The translations under genes and the position numbers were made by a program. Under the pieces are notes generated by a model. That model saw only the letters and a list, made by a program, of their open reading frames with translations, was not told the DNA's origin and ran no database searches. Positions 1 to 6,180 of a stretch of DNA of 6,748 nucleotides are shown piece by piece. Each line of letters starts with the position of its first letter. Position 1 is the first letter of the stretch. Source of the DNA: an uncultured Mollicutes bacterium (lineage in GTDB: Bacteria; Bacillota_I; Bacilli_A; RFN20; CAG-826); contig URTN01000044.1 in assembly GCA_900550795.1 (NCBI GenBank), positions 1-6,748 of the forward strand, in the 5' to 3' direction.

Positions 1-9
1 TGGAAAATT

Positions 10-40
10 TATAGTATTTCTTTCTTGTAGAAATGCTATA
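10..40 (+). promoter_or_regulatory. AT-rich hairpin upstream of the ABC operon (weak terminator or operator)
   Basis: Bases 10-20 (TATAGTATTTC) pair with 30-40 (GAAATGCTATA) to give an 11-bp stem with one G-T wobble and a 9-base loop. It is followed by the T-rich stretch TTTATTTT and, 11 bases after the stem, by the Shine-Dalgarno of the ABC ATPase gene. The stem has only two G-C pairs plus the wobble, so it would be a weak terminator. It could end an upstream transcript, attenuate the ABC operon, or be a protein-binding dyad. The sequence does not decide between these, and the upstream gene is outside the window. Confidence 0.4.
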
Positions 41-51
41 TTTATTTTGAC

Positions 52-58
52 AAAGGAG
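52..58 (+). promoter_or_regulatory. Shine-Dalgarno that fixes the start of the ABC ATPase gene
   Basis: AAAGGAG lies six bases before the ATG at 65. An in-frame TTG at 47 lies upstream of this site and would place it inside the coding region, so ATG 65 is the better start. A second in-frame ATG at 77 is too far (18 bases) from the site. Confidence 0.85.
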
Positions 59-64
59 TTAGCT

Positions 65-769
65 ATGGAAACTGTAATGGAAGCGAAAAACTTGTGTAAA
101 TCCTTTGGTCAAGGGGAAGGTAAAGTCGACGCGATTAGAAATGTTAATTTCAAGATAGAGCAAGGCGAGCTTACTATTATTCTTGGACCTTCTGGAGCAG
201 GTAAATCAACTTTATTGAATCTTATCGGCGGGATGGATTCCGCTACTTCTGGATCTTTAATTGTCAAAGGTGAGGATTTATCTAAATTTAATCAAAAACA
301 ACTAGGCGATTATAGACGTAATTACATTGGATTTGTTTTCCAGTTCTATAACTTGATGCCTAACTTGACTGCTAAAGAAAACGTTGAACTAGCAACCGAA
401 CTTAAAAAAGATGCCCTCTCTGTAGATAAGACTTTGGAAGCTGTTGGGTTAGGTAAAAGATTTAACAATTTTCCATCCCAATTATCCGGAGGTGAACAGC
501 AAAGAGTATCTGTAGCTAGGGCTATTGCTAAAAATCCAGATATTATTCTTTGTGACGAACCTACGGGTGCGCTTGATTATGAAACAGGCAAAGAGATTTT
601 AAAATTGCTAAGTTCCTGTGCGAAAACCCAAAAGAAAACCGTAATTATCGTTACCCATAATAGTGCTTTAAAAGATATGGGCGATCATCTTCTTAGGATT
701 AAAAATGGTGAGATTGTTCTAGATGAACATAACCCAAATCCAGTAGATATAGAAAGTATAGAGTGGTGA
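65..769 (+). CDS. ABC transporter ATP-binding protein, MacB/LolD (FtsX-partner) type
   Basis: This is the cytoplasmic ATPase that powers the FtsX-type permease encoded immediately downstream. From ATG 65 the protein has 234 residues, normal for a single-domain LolD/MacB-like ATPase. Visible motifs in order are Walker [10 protein letters not shown] (about 41-49), Q-loop Gln in VFQFYNL (about 93), signature LSGGEQQR (about 140-147), Walker B IILCDE with catalytic Glu (about 160-165), D-loop GALD (about 168-171) and H-loop His in VTHN (about 198). All catalytic residues are intact. The stop TGA is separated from the permease ATG by one base (TGATATG), which suggests an operon with translational coupling. 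Members of this family drive mechanotransmission or export of lipoproteins, peptides or antimicrobials rather than import. The substrate cannot be read from the sequence, and no two-component system or repressor gene is in view. Confidence 0.95.
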   Translation: METVMEAKNLCKSFGQGEGKVDAIRNVNFKIEQGELTIILGPSGAGKSTLLNLIGGMDSATSGSLIVKGEDLSKFNQKQLGDYRRNYIGFVFQFYNLMPNLTAKENVELATELKKDALSVDKTLEAVGLGKRFNNFPSQLSGGEQQRVSVARAIAKNPDIILCDEPTGALDYETGKEILKLLSSCAKTQKKTVIIVTHNSALKDMGDHLLRIKNGEIVLDEHNPNPVDIESIEW

Positions 770-770
770 T

Positions 771-2597
771 ATGTCTAGCTTTGCCAAAACAGTAGGAAGG
801 ACACTTCTTTCTAACAAAGGAAGGTTTATGGCAAATTTCGTTATTTGCCTTCTTTCCGTTGCCATTTCTAGCGGGTTAGGCATGTTGACTCCATTTTTTA
901 CCGATGCTTTTGCTAAAAACTATAGCGAGACTACTCCTGATTTAACTATCAAATGCAAATCAGAGTCAGGATTTTCTAACGAAGATATAGACAAAATAAA
1001 ATCATATTCAGAAGTGAAAGAAATCAATCCGTTCATGTCATATGATTCAAAAAATGGCGATGAATATTATAGATGTTATTTTCTTCCATTTAGCAAGGGT
1101 TCCTCTAAATTAGGGCTTCCTAAATTAAAAGAAGGAGAAGAGGAACTTTTTAACCTTGCCGAATGTTATTCGATTGAATCTTCCTTAAATAGAAAAAAAT
1201 TAAAAATAGGGGATAAGATATCTATTAATGAACTTTCTTCTTTTGGGGATGTTGAAGTTGTCGGGATTGTCGAAAGCGACCTTTATACTAGCGTTGCTAA
1301 AGAAAGAGCGTGGCTAGAAGATGAAAGCGAAGAGGAATATGTATCTGCTATTTTGTATTTTGATTCAGCTAAATTCCCTATATCTTTAATTACTTCTGAT
1401 GTCTATGTAAGGCTAAATATTAATCATGATTATTTTTCTTCTAGTTATGAAAACGAAGTCGCCAAGATAAAAAAGAAGATACTTTCAGATTTTGGTGAAG
1501 ATAATATTTCAATTTTGACTATGGAAGAAAACACTGGTTTCAAACTCTTTAGCGAATATAGCCAAAAGGTAAGCAAATTATCATATATATTCCCTATCTT
1601 CTTCGTTGGGGTATGTGGCTTAATCAATTTGATTACCATCTCTAGGTTAATGAAAGATGAAAGAAAAGAGATAGGATGTTATTTCTCTTTAGGGGTTAGC
1701 AGGAAGAAGATTATATTTAAGTTCTGCCTTTTCTCGGTCTTATCTTCTGGATTAGGTTGCTTAGTAGGTTATTTATTAGGAGCCCCTTTCCTCCCTTATG
1801 TAGTAAGAAAGGCTTATGAAGACGTATTTAAATTAGGACCTTTTCATTTGACGATGTTTAGCCTTGCTGGCGTTTTGATTGCAGTTGGTATTACTTTTGC
1901 CTCATTACTAATTACCCTTTATATATCTTATTTATATTTAAAGGAAGAACCTGCCGATTTATTAAAAGATGTTTCTCCTAAACCTGGTAAGAAGATCCTA
2001 TTGGAAAGAATTACCTGGCTTTGGAATAAGATTTCATTTTCCTGGAAATCTAGTTTTAGAAATATATTTAGGCAAAAGAAAAATCTTATTCTAACTTTAT
2101 TCTCAACTTGCCTTTCAACTGGCTTATTATTACTTGGATTTGGATTAAACGATGCGAGTATTGCGTTAAAAAACGATGAACTTTTTGCAAATGTCGCTTC
2201 TTCTATGGGCTCGATTTCTGCAGTAATTATTCTATTTGCCATAGCTATTTCGATAACTGTTATTTATTCTTTGGCCAATATGAATATCGAGGATAGAAAA
2301 AGAGAAATTGCAACTTTAAAAGTTCTAGGTTACAGGGATTTTGAATGTTCCATGTATTGCTTTAGGGAACTTGTATTTATTTGTATGACTGGTGCAGTTT
2401 TATCTCTTCCTTTCGCAGCAGGCTTCCTTGCTTGGCTATTTACTTTCCTAGGATTTGGAACAATTGGAGATGTGCGATGGTATTCATACCTAGCTTCCAT
2501 CCTTATGGTATTTGTATCTGTTTTCATTGTTAATTCCCTTTTGTATCGTCACATTAAAAACATAGACATGAATGGGTCATTGAAATCCGTTGATTAA
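771..2597 (+). CDS. ABC transporter permease with two FtsX-type membrane halves
   Basis: This is the membrane partner of the preceding ATPase, 608 residues, starting at ATG 771 one base after the ATPase stop. No strong Shine-Dalgarno is visible, so coupling is likely. Hydrophobic segments by eye lie near 20-42, 270-292, 315-340, 361-389, 436-458, 478-503, 530-560 and 570-592, giving eight membrane passes in two groups of four. A soluble, charged domain of about 225 residues between the first and second segments should be extracytoplasmic. Each half carries the cytoplasmic motif typical of FtsX permeases after its second helix: EIGCYFSLGVSRKK (300-313) and REIATLKVLGYRDFE (511-525). A basic linker (about 400-435, with PKPGKKILLERI) joins the halves, as in duplicated Firmicutes permeases. 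The second half has only about 20 residues where an outer domain would sit. It lacks the BceB layout, so a bacitracin-type resistance call is not supported. Substrate unknown. Confidence 0.9.
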   Translation: MSSFAKTVGRTLLSNKGRFMANFVICLLSVAISSGLGMLTPFFTDAFAKNYSETTPDLTIKCKSESGFSNEDIDKIKSYSEVKEINPFMSYDSKNGDEYYRCYFLPFSKGSSKLGLPKLKEGEEELFNLAECYSIESSLNRKKLKIGDKISINELSSFGDVEVVGIVESDLYTSVAKERAWLEDESEEEYVSAILYFDSAKFPISLITSDVYVRLNINHDYFSSSYENEVAKIKKKILSDFGEDNISILTMEENTGFKLFSEYSQKVSKLSYIFPIFFVGVCGLINLITISRLMKDERKEIGCYFSLGVSRKKIIFKFCLFSVLSSGLGCLVGYLLGAPFLPYVVRKAYEDVFKLGPFHLTMFSLAGVLIAVGITFASLLITLYISYLYLKEEPADLLKDVSPKPGKKILLERITWLWNKISFSWKSSFRNIFRQKKNLILTLFSTCLSTGLLLLGFGLNDASIALKNDELFANVASSMGSISAVIILFAIAISITVIYSLANMNIEDRKREIATLKVLGYRDFECSMYCFRELVFICMTGAVLSLPFAAGFLAWLFTFLGFGTIGDVRWYSYLASILMVFVSVFIVNSLLYRHIKNIDMNGSLKSVD

Positions 2598-2618
2598 CCA
2601 ACATACTTTTTTACCGAT

Positions 2619-2636
2619 TGAACAATGTTTTGTTCA
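2619..2636. promoter_or_regulatory. Perfect 7-4-7 inverted repeat between the permease and fucO
   Basis: TGAACAATGTTTTGTTCA consists of TGAACAA, a 4-base spacer and its exact inverse TTGTTCA. It begins 21 bases after the permease stop and lies about 57 bases upstream of the fucO -10 box. It may be an operator. As RNA it could also be a weak terminator for the ABC operon, but the stem is AT-rich and the following TTTATCT is a poor T-tract. No better terminator is present between the two units. Confidence 0.4.
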
Positions 2637-2664
2637 TTTATCTAAATCGTTTTAAATTTGTCAA

Positions 2665-2682
2665 AAAACCTAACTTGGTTTT
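2665..2682. promoter_or_regulatory. Perfect 6-6-6 inverted repeat overlapping the expected fucO -35 region
   Basis: AAAACCTAACTTGGTTTT is AAAACC, six bases, GGTTTT. It ends ten bases before the -10 hexamer, so it covers the place where the -35 box would be (about 2670-2675, which is a poor -35 match). A dyad here would be well placed for a repressor or activator of fucO. The regulator is not identifiable from the sequence, and short AT-rich dyads also arise by chance. Confidence 0.35.
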
Positions 2683-2692
2683 CATTTCGTTC

Positions 2693-2698
2693 TATAAT
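2693..2698 (+). promoter_or_regulatory. -10 box of the fucO promoter
   Basis: TATAAT is a consensus sigma-A -10 hexamer 29 bases before the fucO ATG, leaving room for a transcription start near 2705 and a Shine-Dalgarno at 2713-2717. No good -35 hexamer lies at 16-18 bases: TTGGTT (2675-2680) is too close and TTGTCA (2658-2663) too far. The promoter may therefore need an activator. Confidence 0.6.
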
Positions 2699-2727
2699 AG
2701 ATTTGAAGCATTGGAGGAATTGTTATT

Positions 2728-3876
2728 ATGTCTTATCGCTTCTGTTTAAACCCTGTTAGCTATCACGGATTCAACGCTATTGAAAATATTGCCGTCGAAG
2801 CTGAAACCCATCATTTCAAAAAGGCCTTAGTTGTCACTGATGAATCCCTAGTCAAGTTCCACGTTGTCGACCATGTCCTAAAAGTTCTTGATAATGCAAA
2901 TCTTGCTTATGAAGTATTTGATCAAGTAAAGCCAAACCCAACCATCAAAAACGTTCAAGATGGTGTTGCTGCTTTTAAAAATGCCGAAGCCGATTATATT
3001 GTTGCTGTCGGTGGCGGATCCTCTATGGATACTGCTAAAGCTATTGGTATCATCATCGCTAACCCAGAACATGCTGATGTTAGATCTCTTGAAGGTGCTA
3101 TCGAAACCCAAAACCCATCTATGCCTATAATTGCTGTTCCAACAACTGCCGGAACCGCTGCTGAAGTTACCATCAACTATGTTATAACAGATGAAGAAAA
3201 GCATCGTAAATTCGTCTGTGTCGATCCTCATGACCTTCCAATCATCGCTGTTGTCGATCCACTTATGATGGAAACTATGCCAGCTAAATTAACAGCCGCC
3301 ACTGGTATGGATGCCTTAACCCATGCTATTGAAGGTTATATTACTAAAGGTGCTTGGGAATTATCTGATATGTTCCATATCGAAGCTATCCGCATCATTT
3401 CCCATAATATCGAAGCTGCCTGCAGAAATGAAAAGAAAGGCAGAGAAGAAATGGCCCTCGGACAATATGTCGCCGGTATGGGATTCTCTAATGTTGGATT
3501 AGGCATGGTTCACTCCATGGCCCACCCATTATCTGCTTTCTATGATACCCCACACGGTGTTGCTTGTTCTATTCTTCTTCCTACTGGTATGAAATATAAT
3601 GCCCCATATTCTGACGAAAAGTATCGTGAAATCGCTAGAGCAATGGGCGTAAAGGGTGTTGATTCCATGACCCAAGAAGAATATAGGAAAGCCGCTATCG
3701 ACGCTGTCCAAAATCTTTCTATCGCCGTTGGAATTCCAGCCAACTTAAAAGGAATTGTCAAAGAAGAAGATTTATCCTTCCTTGCCGATTCCGCTATGGC
3801 TGATGCCTGTATGCCAGGCAACCCAGCCCCAATAACCAAAGAAGATGTCATCGCTCTTTATAAGAGTTTGATGTAA
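2728..3876 (+). CDS. fucO: Iron-dependent alcohol dehydrogenase, lactaldehyde/1,2-propanediol oxidoreductase type
   Basis: A cytoplasmic group III (iron-activated) alcohol dehydrogenase that interconverts L-lactaldehyde and (S)-1,2-propanediol with NAD(H), the redox-balancing step in anaerobic fucose or rhamnose breakdown. The 382-residue length equals that of E. coli FucO, and long blocks are near-identical to my memory of it, e.g. TTAGTAAEVTINYVITDEEK (139-158), KFVCVDPHD (161-169) and EMALGQYVAGMGFSNVGLG (241-259). Metal ligands are present: Asp195, His199, His262, His276. The nucleotide loop GGGS is at 95-98, and Asp38 after the first strand fits NAD rather than NADP preference. GGAGG (2713-2717) is ten bases before the ATG. 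The gene is monocistronic, between its own -10 box and a terminator, with no fuc, rha or microcompartment gene nearby. Codons are more C-ending and use more CGN Arg than the ABC genes, consistent with high expression. A broader alcohol/aldehyde substrate range is possible. Confidence 0.93.
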   Translation: MSYRFCLNPVSYHGFNAIENIAVEAETHHFKKALVVTDESLVKFHVVDHVLKVLDNANLAYEVFDQVKPNPTIKNVQDGVAAFKNAEADYIVAVGGGSSMDTAKAIGIIIANPEHADVRSLEGAIETQNPSMPIIAVPTTAGTAAEVTINYVITDEEKHRKFVCVDPHDLPIIAVVDPLMMETMPAKLTAATGMDALTHAIEGYITKGAWELSDMFHIEAIRIISHNIEAACRNEKKGREEMALGQYVAGMGFSNVGLGMVHSMAHPLSAFYDTPHGVACSILLPTGMKYNAPYSDEKYREIARAMGVKGVDSMTQEEYRKAAIDAVQNLSIAVGIPANLKGIVKEEDLSFLADSAMADACMPGNPAPITKEDVIALYKSLM

Positions 3877-3888
3877 TTTAATCTCTTT

Positions 3889-3924
3889 AGCCGCCATTAT
3901 TAACTTAGTGGCGGTTTTCTTTTT
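3889..3924 (+). terminator. Intrinsic terminator of fucO
   Basis: The stem has CCGCCATTA (3891-3899) pairing with TAGTGGCGG (3906-3914), with one T-G wobble and a 6-base loop, followed by TTTTCTTTTT (3915-3924). The GC-rich stem base plus T-tract, 14 bases after the fucO stop, is a textbook Rho-independent terminator and isolates fucO from clpB. Confidence 0.92.
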
Positions 3925-3932
3925 GCAAATAT

Positions 3933-3959
3933 TTAGCACTCAACCCTTGCGAGTGCTAA
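3933..3959. promoter_or_regulatory. CIRCE element (HrcA operator)
   Basis: The sequence matches the CIRCE consensus without a mismatch: TTAGCACTC (3933-3941), nine-base spacer AACCCTTGC (3942-3950), GAGTGCTAA (3951-3959). CIRCE is bound by the heat-shock repressor HrcA, which is inactivated on heat stress when GroEL is titrated by misfolded protein. It overlaps the -35 box of the clpB promoter, the usual position for repression. HrcA itself is not encoded in the window. Confidence 0.97.
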
Positions 3960-3974
3960 AAAATGTATTATAGT
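3947..3974 (+). promoter_or_regulatory. Sigma-A-type promoter of clpB, overlapped by CIRCE
   Basis: TTGCGA (3947-3952) and TATAGT (3969-3974) are separated by 16 bases and sit 40 bases before the clpB ATG. The -35 lies in the CIRCE spacer and right arm, so HrcA binding should block RNA polymerase. An alternative -10 reading is TATTAT at 3966-3971, but its spacing to TTGCGA (13) is too short. Confidence 0.7.
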
Positions 3975-4013
3975 AAATATAGCCATTGAGTTGGCGAAAG
4001 GAGAAAGAAACAT

Positions 4014-6134
4014 ATGAATATGCAAGAACAAGGTCCAATAGACTATGCTTCCGATCCTAATGTATTGGAAAAATTCGGCCGTAATGTAAATGATGCGGTC
4101 AGAGACGGAAAACTTGATCCAGTCATCGGTAGAGATGATGAGATCAGGAAAGTCGTCCAAGTTCTCTCTAGAAAAACTAAAAATAACGTAATTTTGCTAG
4201 GTGAACCTGGCGTTGGTAAAACTGCGATTGTTGAAGGTTTGGCTGAAAGAATAGTCAAAAATGATGTACCAACTTCTCTTCAAGGGAAGGAAGTATATGA
4301 GCTTGATATGGGCGCTCTAGTTGCTGGGGCTAAATATAGGGGCGAATTTGAGGAAAGATTAAAAGCTGTCCTTAATAAAATAAAAGAATCAAATGGAAAG
4401 ATTATTCTTTTCATCGATGAAATCCACCTTATTGTAGGTGCTGGTAAAGCTGATGGGGCCCTAGATGCTTCAAATATGCTAAAACCAATGCTAGCAAGAG
4501 GAGAAATCGATTGTATTGGTGCTACTACCTTAAATGAATATAGGGAATATATTGAAAAAGATAGGGCTTTAGAACGTAGGTTTCAGCCTGTCATGGTTGG
4601 TGAACCGACTGTTGCGGATACCATTTCTATCCTTCGTGGATTAAAGGAAAGATTTGAATCCTTCCATGGGGTTAGGATTACCGATGGGGCTCTAGTTGCT
4701 GCCGCTACTTTATCTAATAGATATATAACCAATAGGTTCTTGCCTGATAAGGCTATAGATTTACTTGATGAAGCCTGTGCTTCTATTAAAGTCGAAATCG
4801 AATCGATGCCTACTGAACTTGATGAAGTTAATAGGAAAATAAGGCAACTTGAAATCGAAAAGGTTGCATTGGAGAAAGAAAAAGATGATTCTTCAAAGAC
4901 TAGATTAGCATCTTTGAATAATGATTTAACTTCCTTAAAAGTCCAATTTGATTCTCTTTCTAAGAAATGGAAAGAAGAAAAAGAAGGTATCAACGAGGCT
5001 AAAGAGATTAAGAAAGAACTAGAAAAAGCCAAATTTGATCTAGGGGTCAAGTTCTCTGAAGGGAATTACCAAGAAGCCTCTAAACTTCAATACCAAGTAA
5101 TTCCATCATTAGAGAGTAAACTTACTTCATTAACCAAAGAAGGCTCTTCCGACCGCCTAGTTAACGAAATCGTTGATGAGGAAGAGATTTCTAAGATTGT
5201 ATCTAGAATGACTGGAATTCCTACTTCTTCGCTTAATAAAGGCGATAGAGAAAAGGTTCTAGACCTCAAAAATGTTTTGGCTAAACGTGTTATTGGACAA
5301 GATAGTGCGATTAGCCTAGTCTATAATGCAATCCTTCGTCAGAGGGCAGGTATTAAAAATCCTAATAGACCAATTGGTTCATTCTTGTTCCTAGGTCCTA
5401 CTGGGGTTGGTAAGACTGAGGTTTCAAAAGCCTTGGCAGAAGCTTTATTCGATGATGAAAATGACATCATTAGAATTGATATGTCTGAATATATGGAACG
5501 TTATAGCGTTTCACGTTTAATAGGTGCTCCTCCAGGATATGTTGGCTATGAAAAAGGTGGCCAATTAACTGAAAAAGTTAGGAGAAATCCTTATTCCATA
5601 GTCCTATTTGATGAAATCGAAAAAGCCAATCCTGAAGTATTTAACCTCTTATTGCAGGTTCTAGATGAAGGAAGACTCACCGATTCTCAAGGTAGATTAG
5701 TTGACTTTAAGAATACGGTCATCATCATGACTTCTAACCTTGGATCTGAATATATCCTTGATGGACACAAAGACATGGTCGAGAAACTGCTTCATACAAC
5801 CTTTAAGCCAGAATTCCTTAATAGAATTGATGAAATTGTCTATTTCAATCCATTAAGCAAGGAAACTCAACGCTTAATCGTCAAGAAGATGTTAAACGAA
5901 CTTCAAGAAAGGCTAAAAGAACAATATTATTCAGTCGATTTTGATGAATCGATTACCGATTATGTCCTAGATTCTGCTTACAATACCGAATTTGGAGCAC
6001 GTCCGCTTAAGAGGTTTATCCAAGATCAAATTGAAACCTATATCGCTTCTAGGATCGTCGAAGGTAACTTATCTACTAAGAAAGCCTATTTGATGAAACT
6101 TGAAAATCAAAAGCTCGAATTAATAGAGAAATAA
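4014..6134 (+). CDS. clpB: ClpB/Hsp100 disaggregase lacking the N-terminal domain
   Basis: A cytoplasmic hexameric AAA+ chaperone that works with DnaK/DnaJ/GrpE to pull proteins from heat-induced aggregates. It has 706 residues against about 857 in E. coli; the missing part is the Clp N domain (about 145 residues). NBD1 has Walker A GEPGVGKT (63-70), pore loop GAKYRG (105-110), Walker B ILFIDE (131-136) and the Arg-finger pair in ALERRF (R188, R189). A full ClpB-length coiled-coil middle domain spans about 265-380 ([19 protein letters not shown]). NBD2 has Walker A GPTGVGKT (461-468), pore loop GYVGYEKGG (508-516), Walker B LFDE (531-534), Arg finger R604 and sensor-2 GARPLKR (661-667). No ClpP-docking IGF/VGF-type loop is seen, which with the long middle domain excludes ClpC/ClpA. 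AAAGGAG (3997-4003) is ten bases before ATG 4014; ATG 4020 is a less likely alternative. The upstream sequence has no room for an N domain. Transcribed alone under CIRCE. Confidence 0.97.
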   Translation: MNMQEQGPIDYASDPNVLEKFGRNVNDAVRDGKLDPVIGRDDEIRKVVQVLSRKTKNNVILLGEPGVGKTAIVEGLAERIVKNDVPTSLQGKEVYELDMGALVAGAKYRGEFEERLKAVLNKIKESNGKIILFIDEIHLIVGAGKADGALDASNMLKPMLARGEIDCIGATTLNEYREYIEKDRALERRFQPVMVGEPTVADTISILRGLKERFESFHGVRITDGALVAAATLSNRYITNRFLPDKAIDLLDEACASIKVEIESMPTELDEVNRKIRQLEIEKVALEKEKDDSSKTRLASLNNDLTSLKVQFDSLSKKWKEEKEGINEAKEIKKELEKAKFDLGVKFSEGNYQEASKLQYQVIPSLESKLTSLTKEGSSDRLVNEIVDEEEISKIVSRMTGIPTSSLNKGDREKVLDLKNVLAKRVIGQDSAISLVYNAILRQRAGIKNPNRPIGSFLFLGPTGVGKTEVSKALAEALFDDENDIIRIDMSEYMERYSVSRLIGAPPGYVGYEKGGQLTEKVRRNPYSIVLFDEIEKANPEVFNLLLQVLDEGRLTDSQGRLVDFKNTVIIMTSNLGSEYILDGHKDMVEKLLHTTFKPEFLNRIDEIVYFNPLSKETQRLIVKKMLNELQERLKEQYYSVDFDESITDYVLDSAYNTEFGARPLKRFIQDQIETYIASRIVEGNLSTKKAYLMKLENQKLELIEK

Positions 6135-6140
6135 CCATCC

Positions 6141-6180
6141 AAAAATAGCTATCGAAATAAAATTAGGTGGCTATTTTTTT
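6141..6180. terminator. Bidirectional intrinsic terminator between convergent genes
   Basis: Bases 6141-6153 (AAAAATAGCTATC) pair with 6166-6178 (GGTGGCTATTTTT) through 13 pairs including two G-T wobbles, with a 12-base loop. On the plus strand the right arm runs into a T7 tract (6174-6180), ending clpB seven bases after its stop. On the minus strand the opposite arm supplies a T5 tract, ending the converging gene, whose TAG stop (6171-6173) lies inside the stem. Confidence 0.8.

Noticed and set aside
47..64. TTG start at 47 for the ABC ATPase
   Set aside because: It would put the strong AAAGGAG Shine-Dalgarno (52-58) inside the coding region; ATG 65 has that site at ideal spacing and the residues gained upstream are not part of the family fold.
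1928..2242. 104-codon minus-strand open frame inside the permease
   Set aside because: Shadow frame opposite membrane-spanning sequence of a complete FtsX permease; no independent evidence of coding.
771..2597. BceB-type bacitracin/lantibiotic resistance permease
   Set aside because: BceB-type permeases have ten helices and a large outer domain between helices 7 and 8; here the large domain follows helix 1, and no BceRS genes are present.
2619..2636. Rex (NADH-sensing) operator upstream of fucO
   Set aside because: Rex sites have TTGTGA/TCACAA-type arms with TTGT outermost; this dyad has TGAACAA...TTGTTCA, with the half-sites in the opposite order, so the match fails despite the appealing function.
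2878..3231. 117-codon minus-strand open frame inside fucO
   Set aside because: Antisense shadow of a strongly conserved enzyme; no ribosome site or recognisable motif.
4583..5050. 155-codon minus-strand open frame inside clpB
   Set aside because: Ser/Leu-rich translation typical of the antisense of a coding sequence; clpB is intact and well conserved across this stretch.
4014..6134. ClpC or ClpA rather than ClpB
   Set aside because: The middle domain is the long ClpB type (about 115 residues), and no IGF/VGF-like ClpP-docking loop is seen between the SNLG motif and [10 protein letters not shown].
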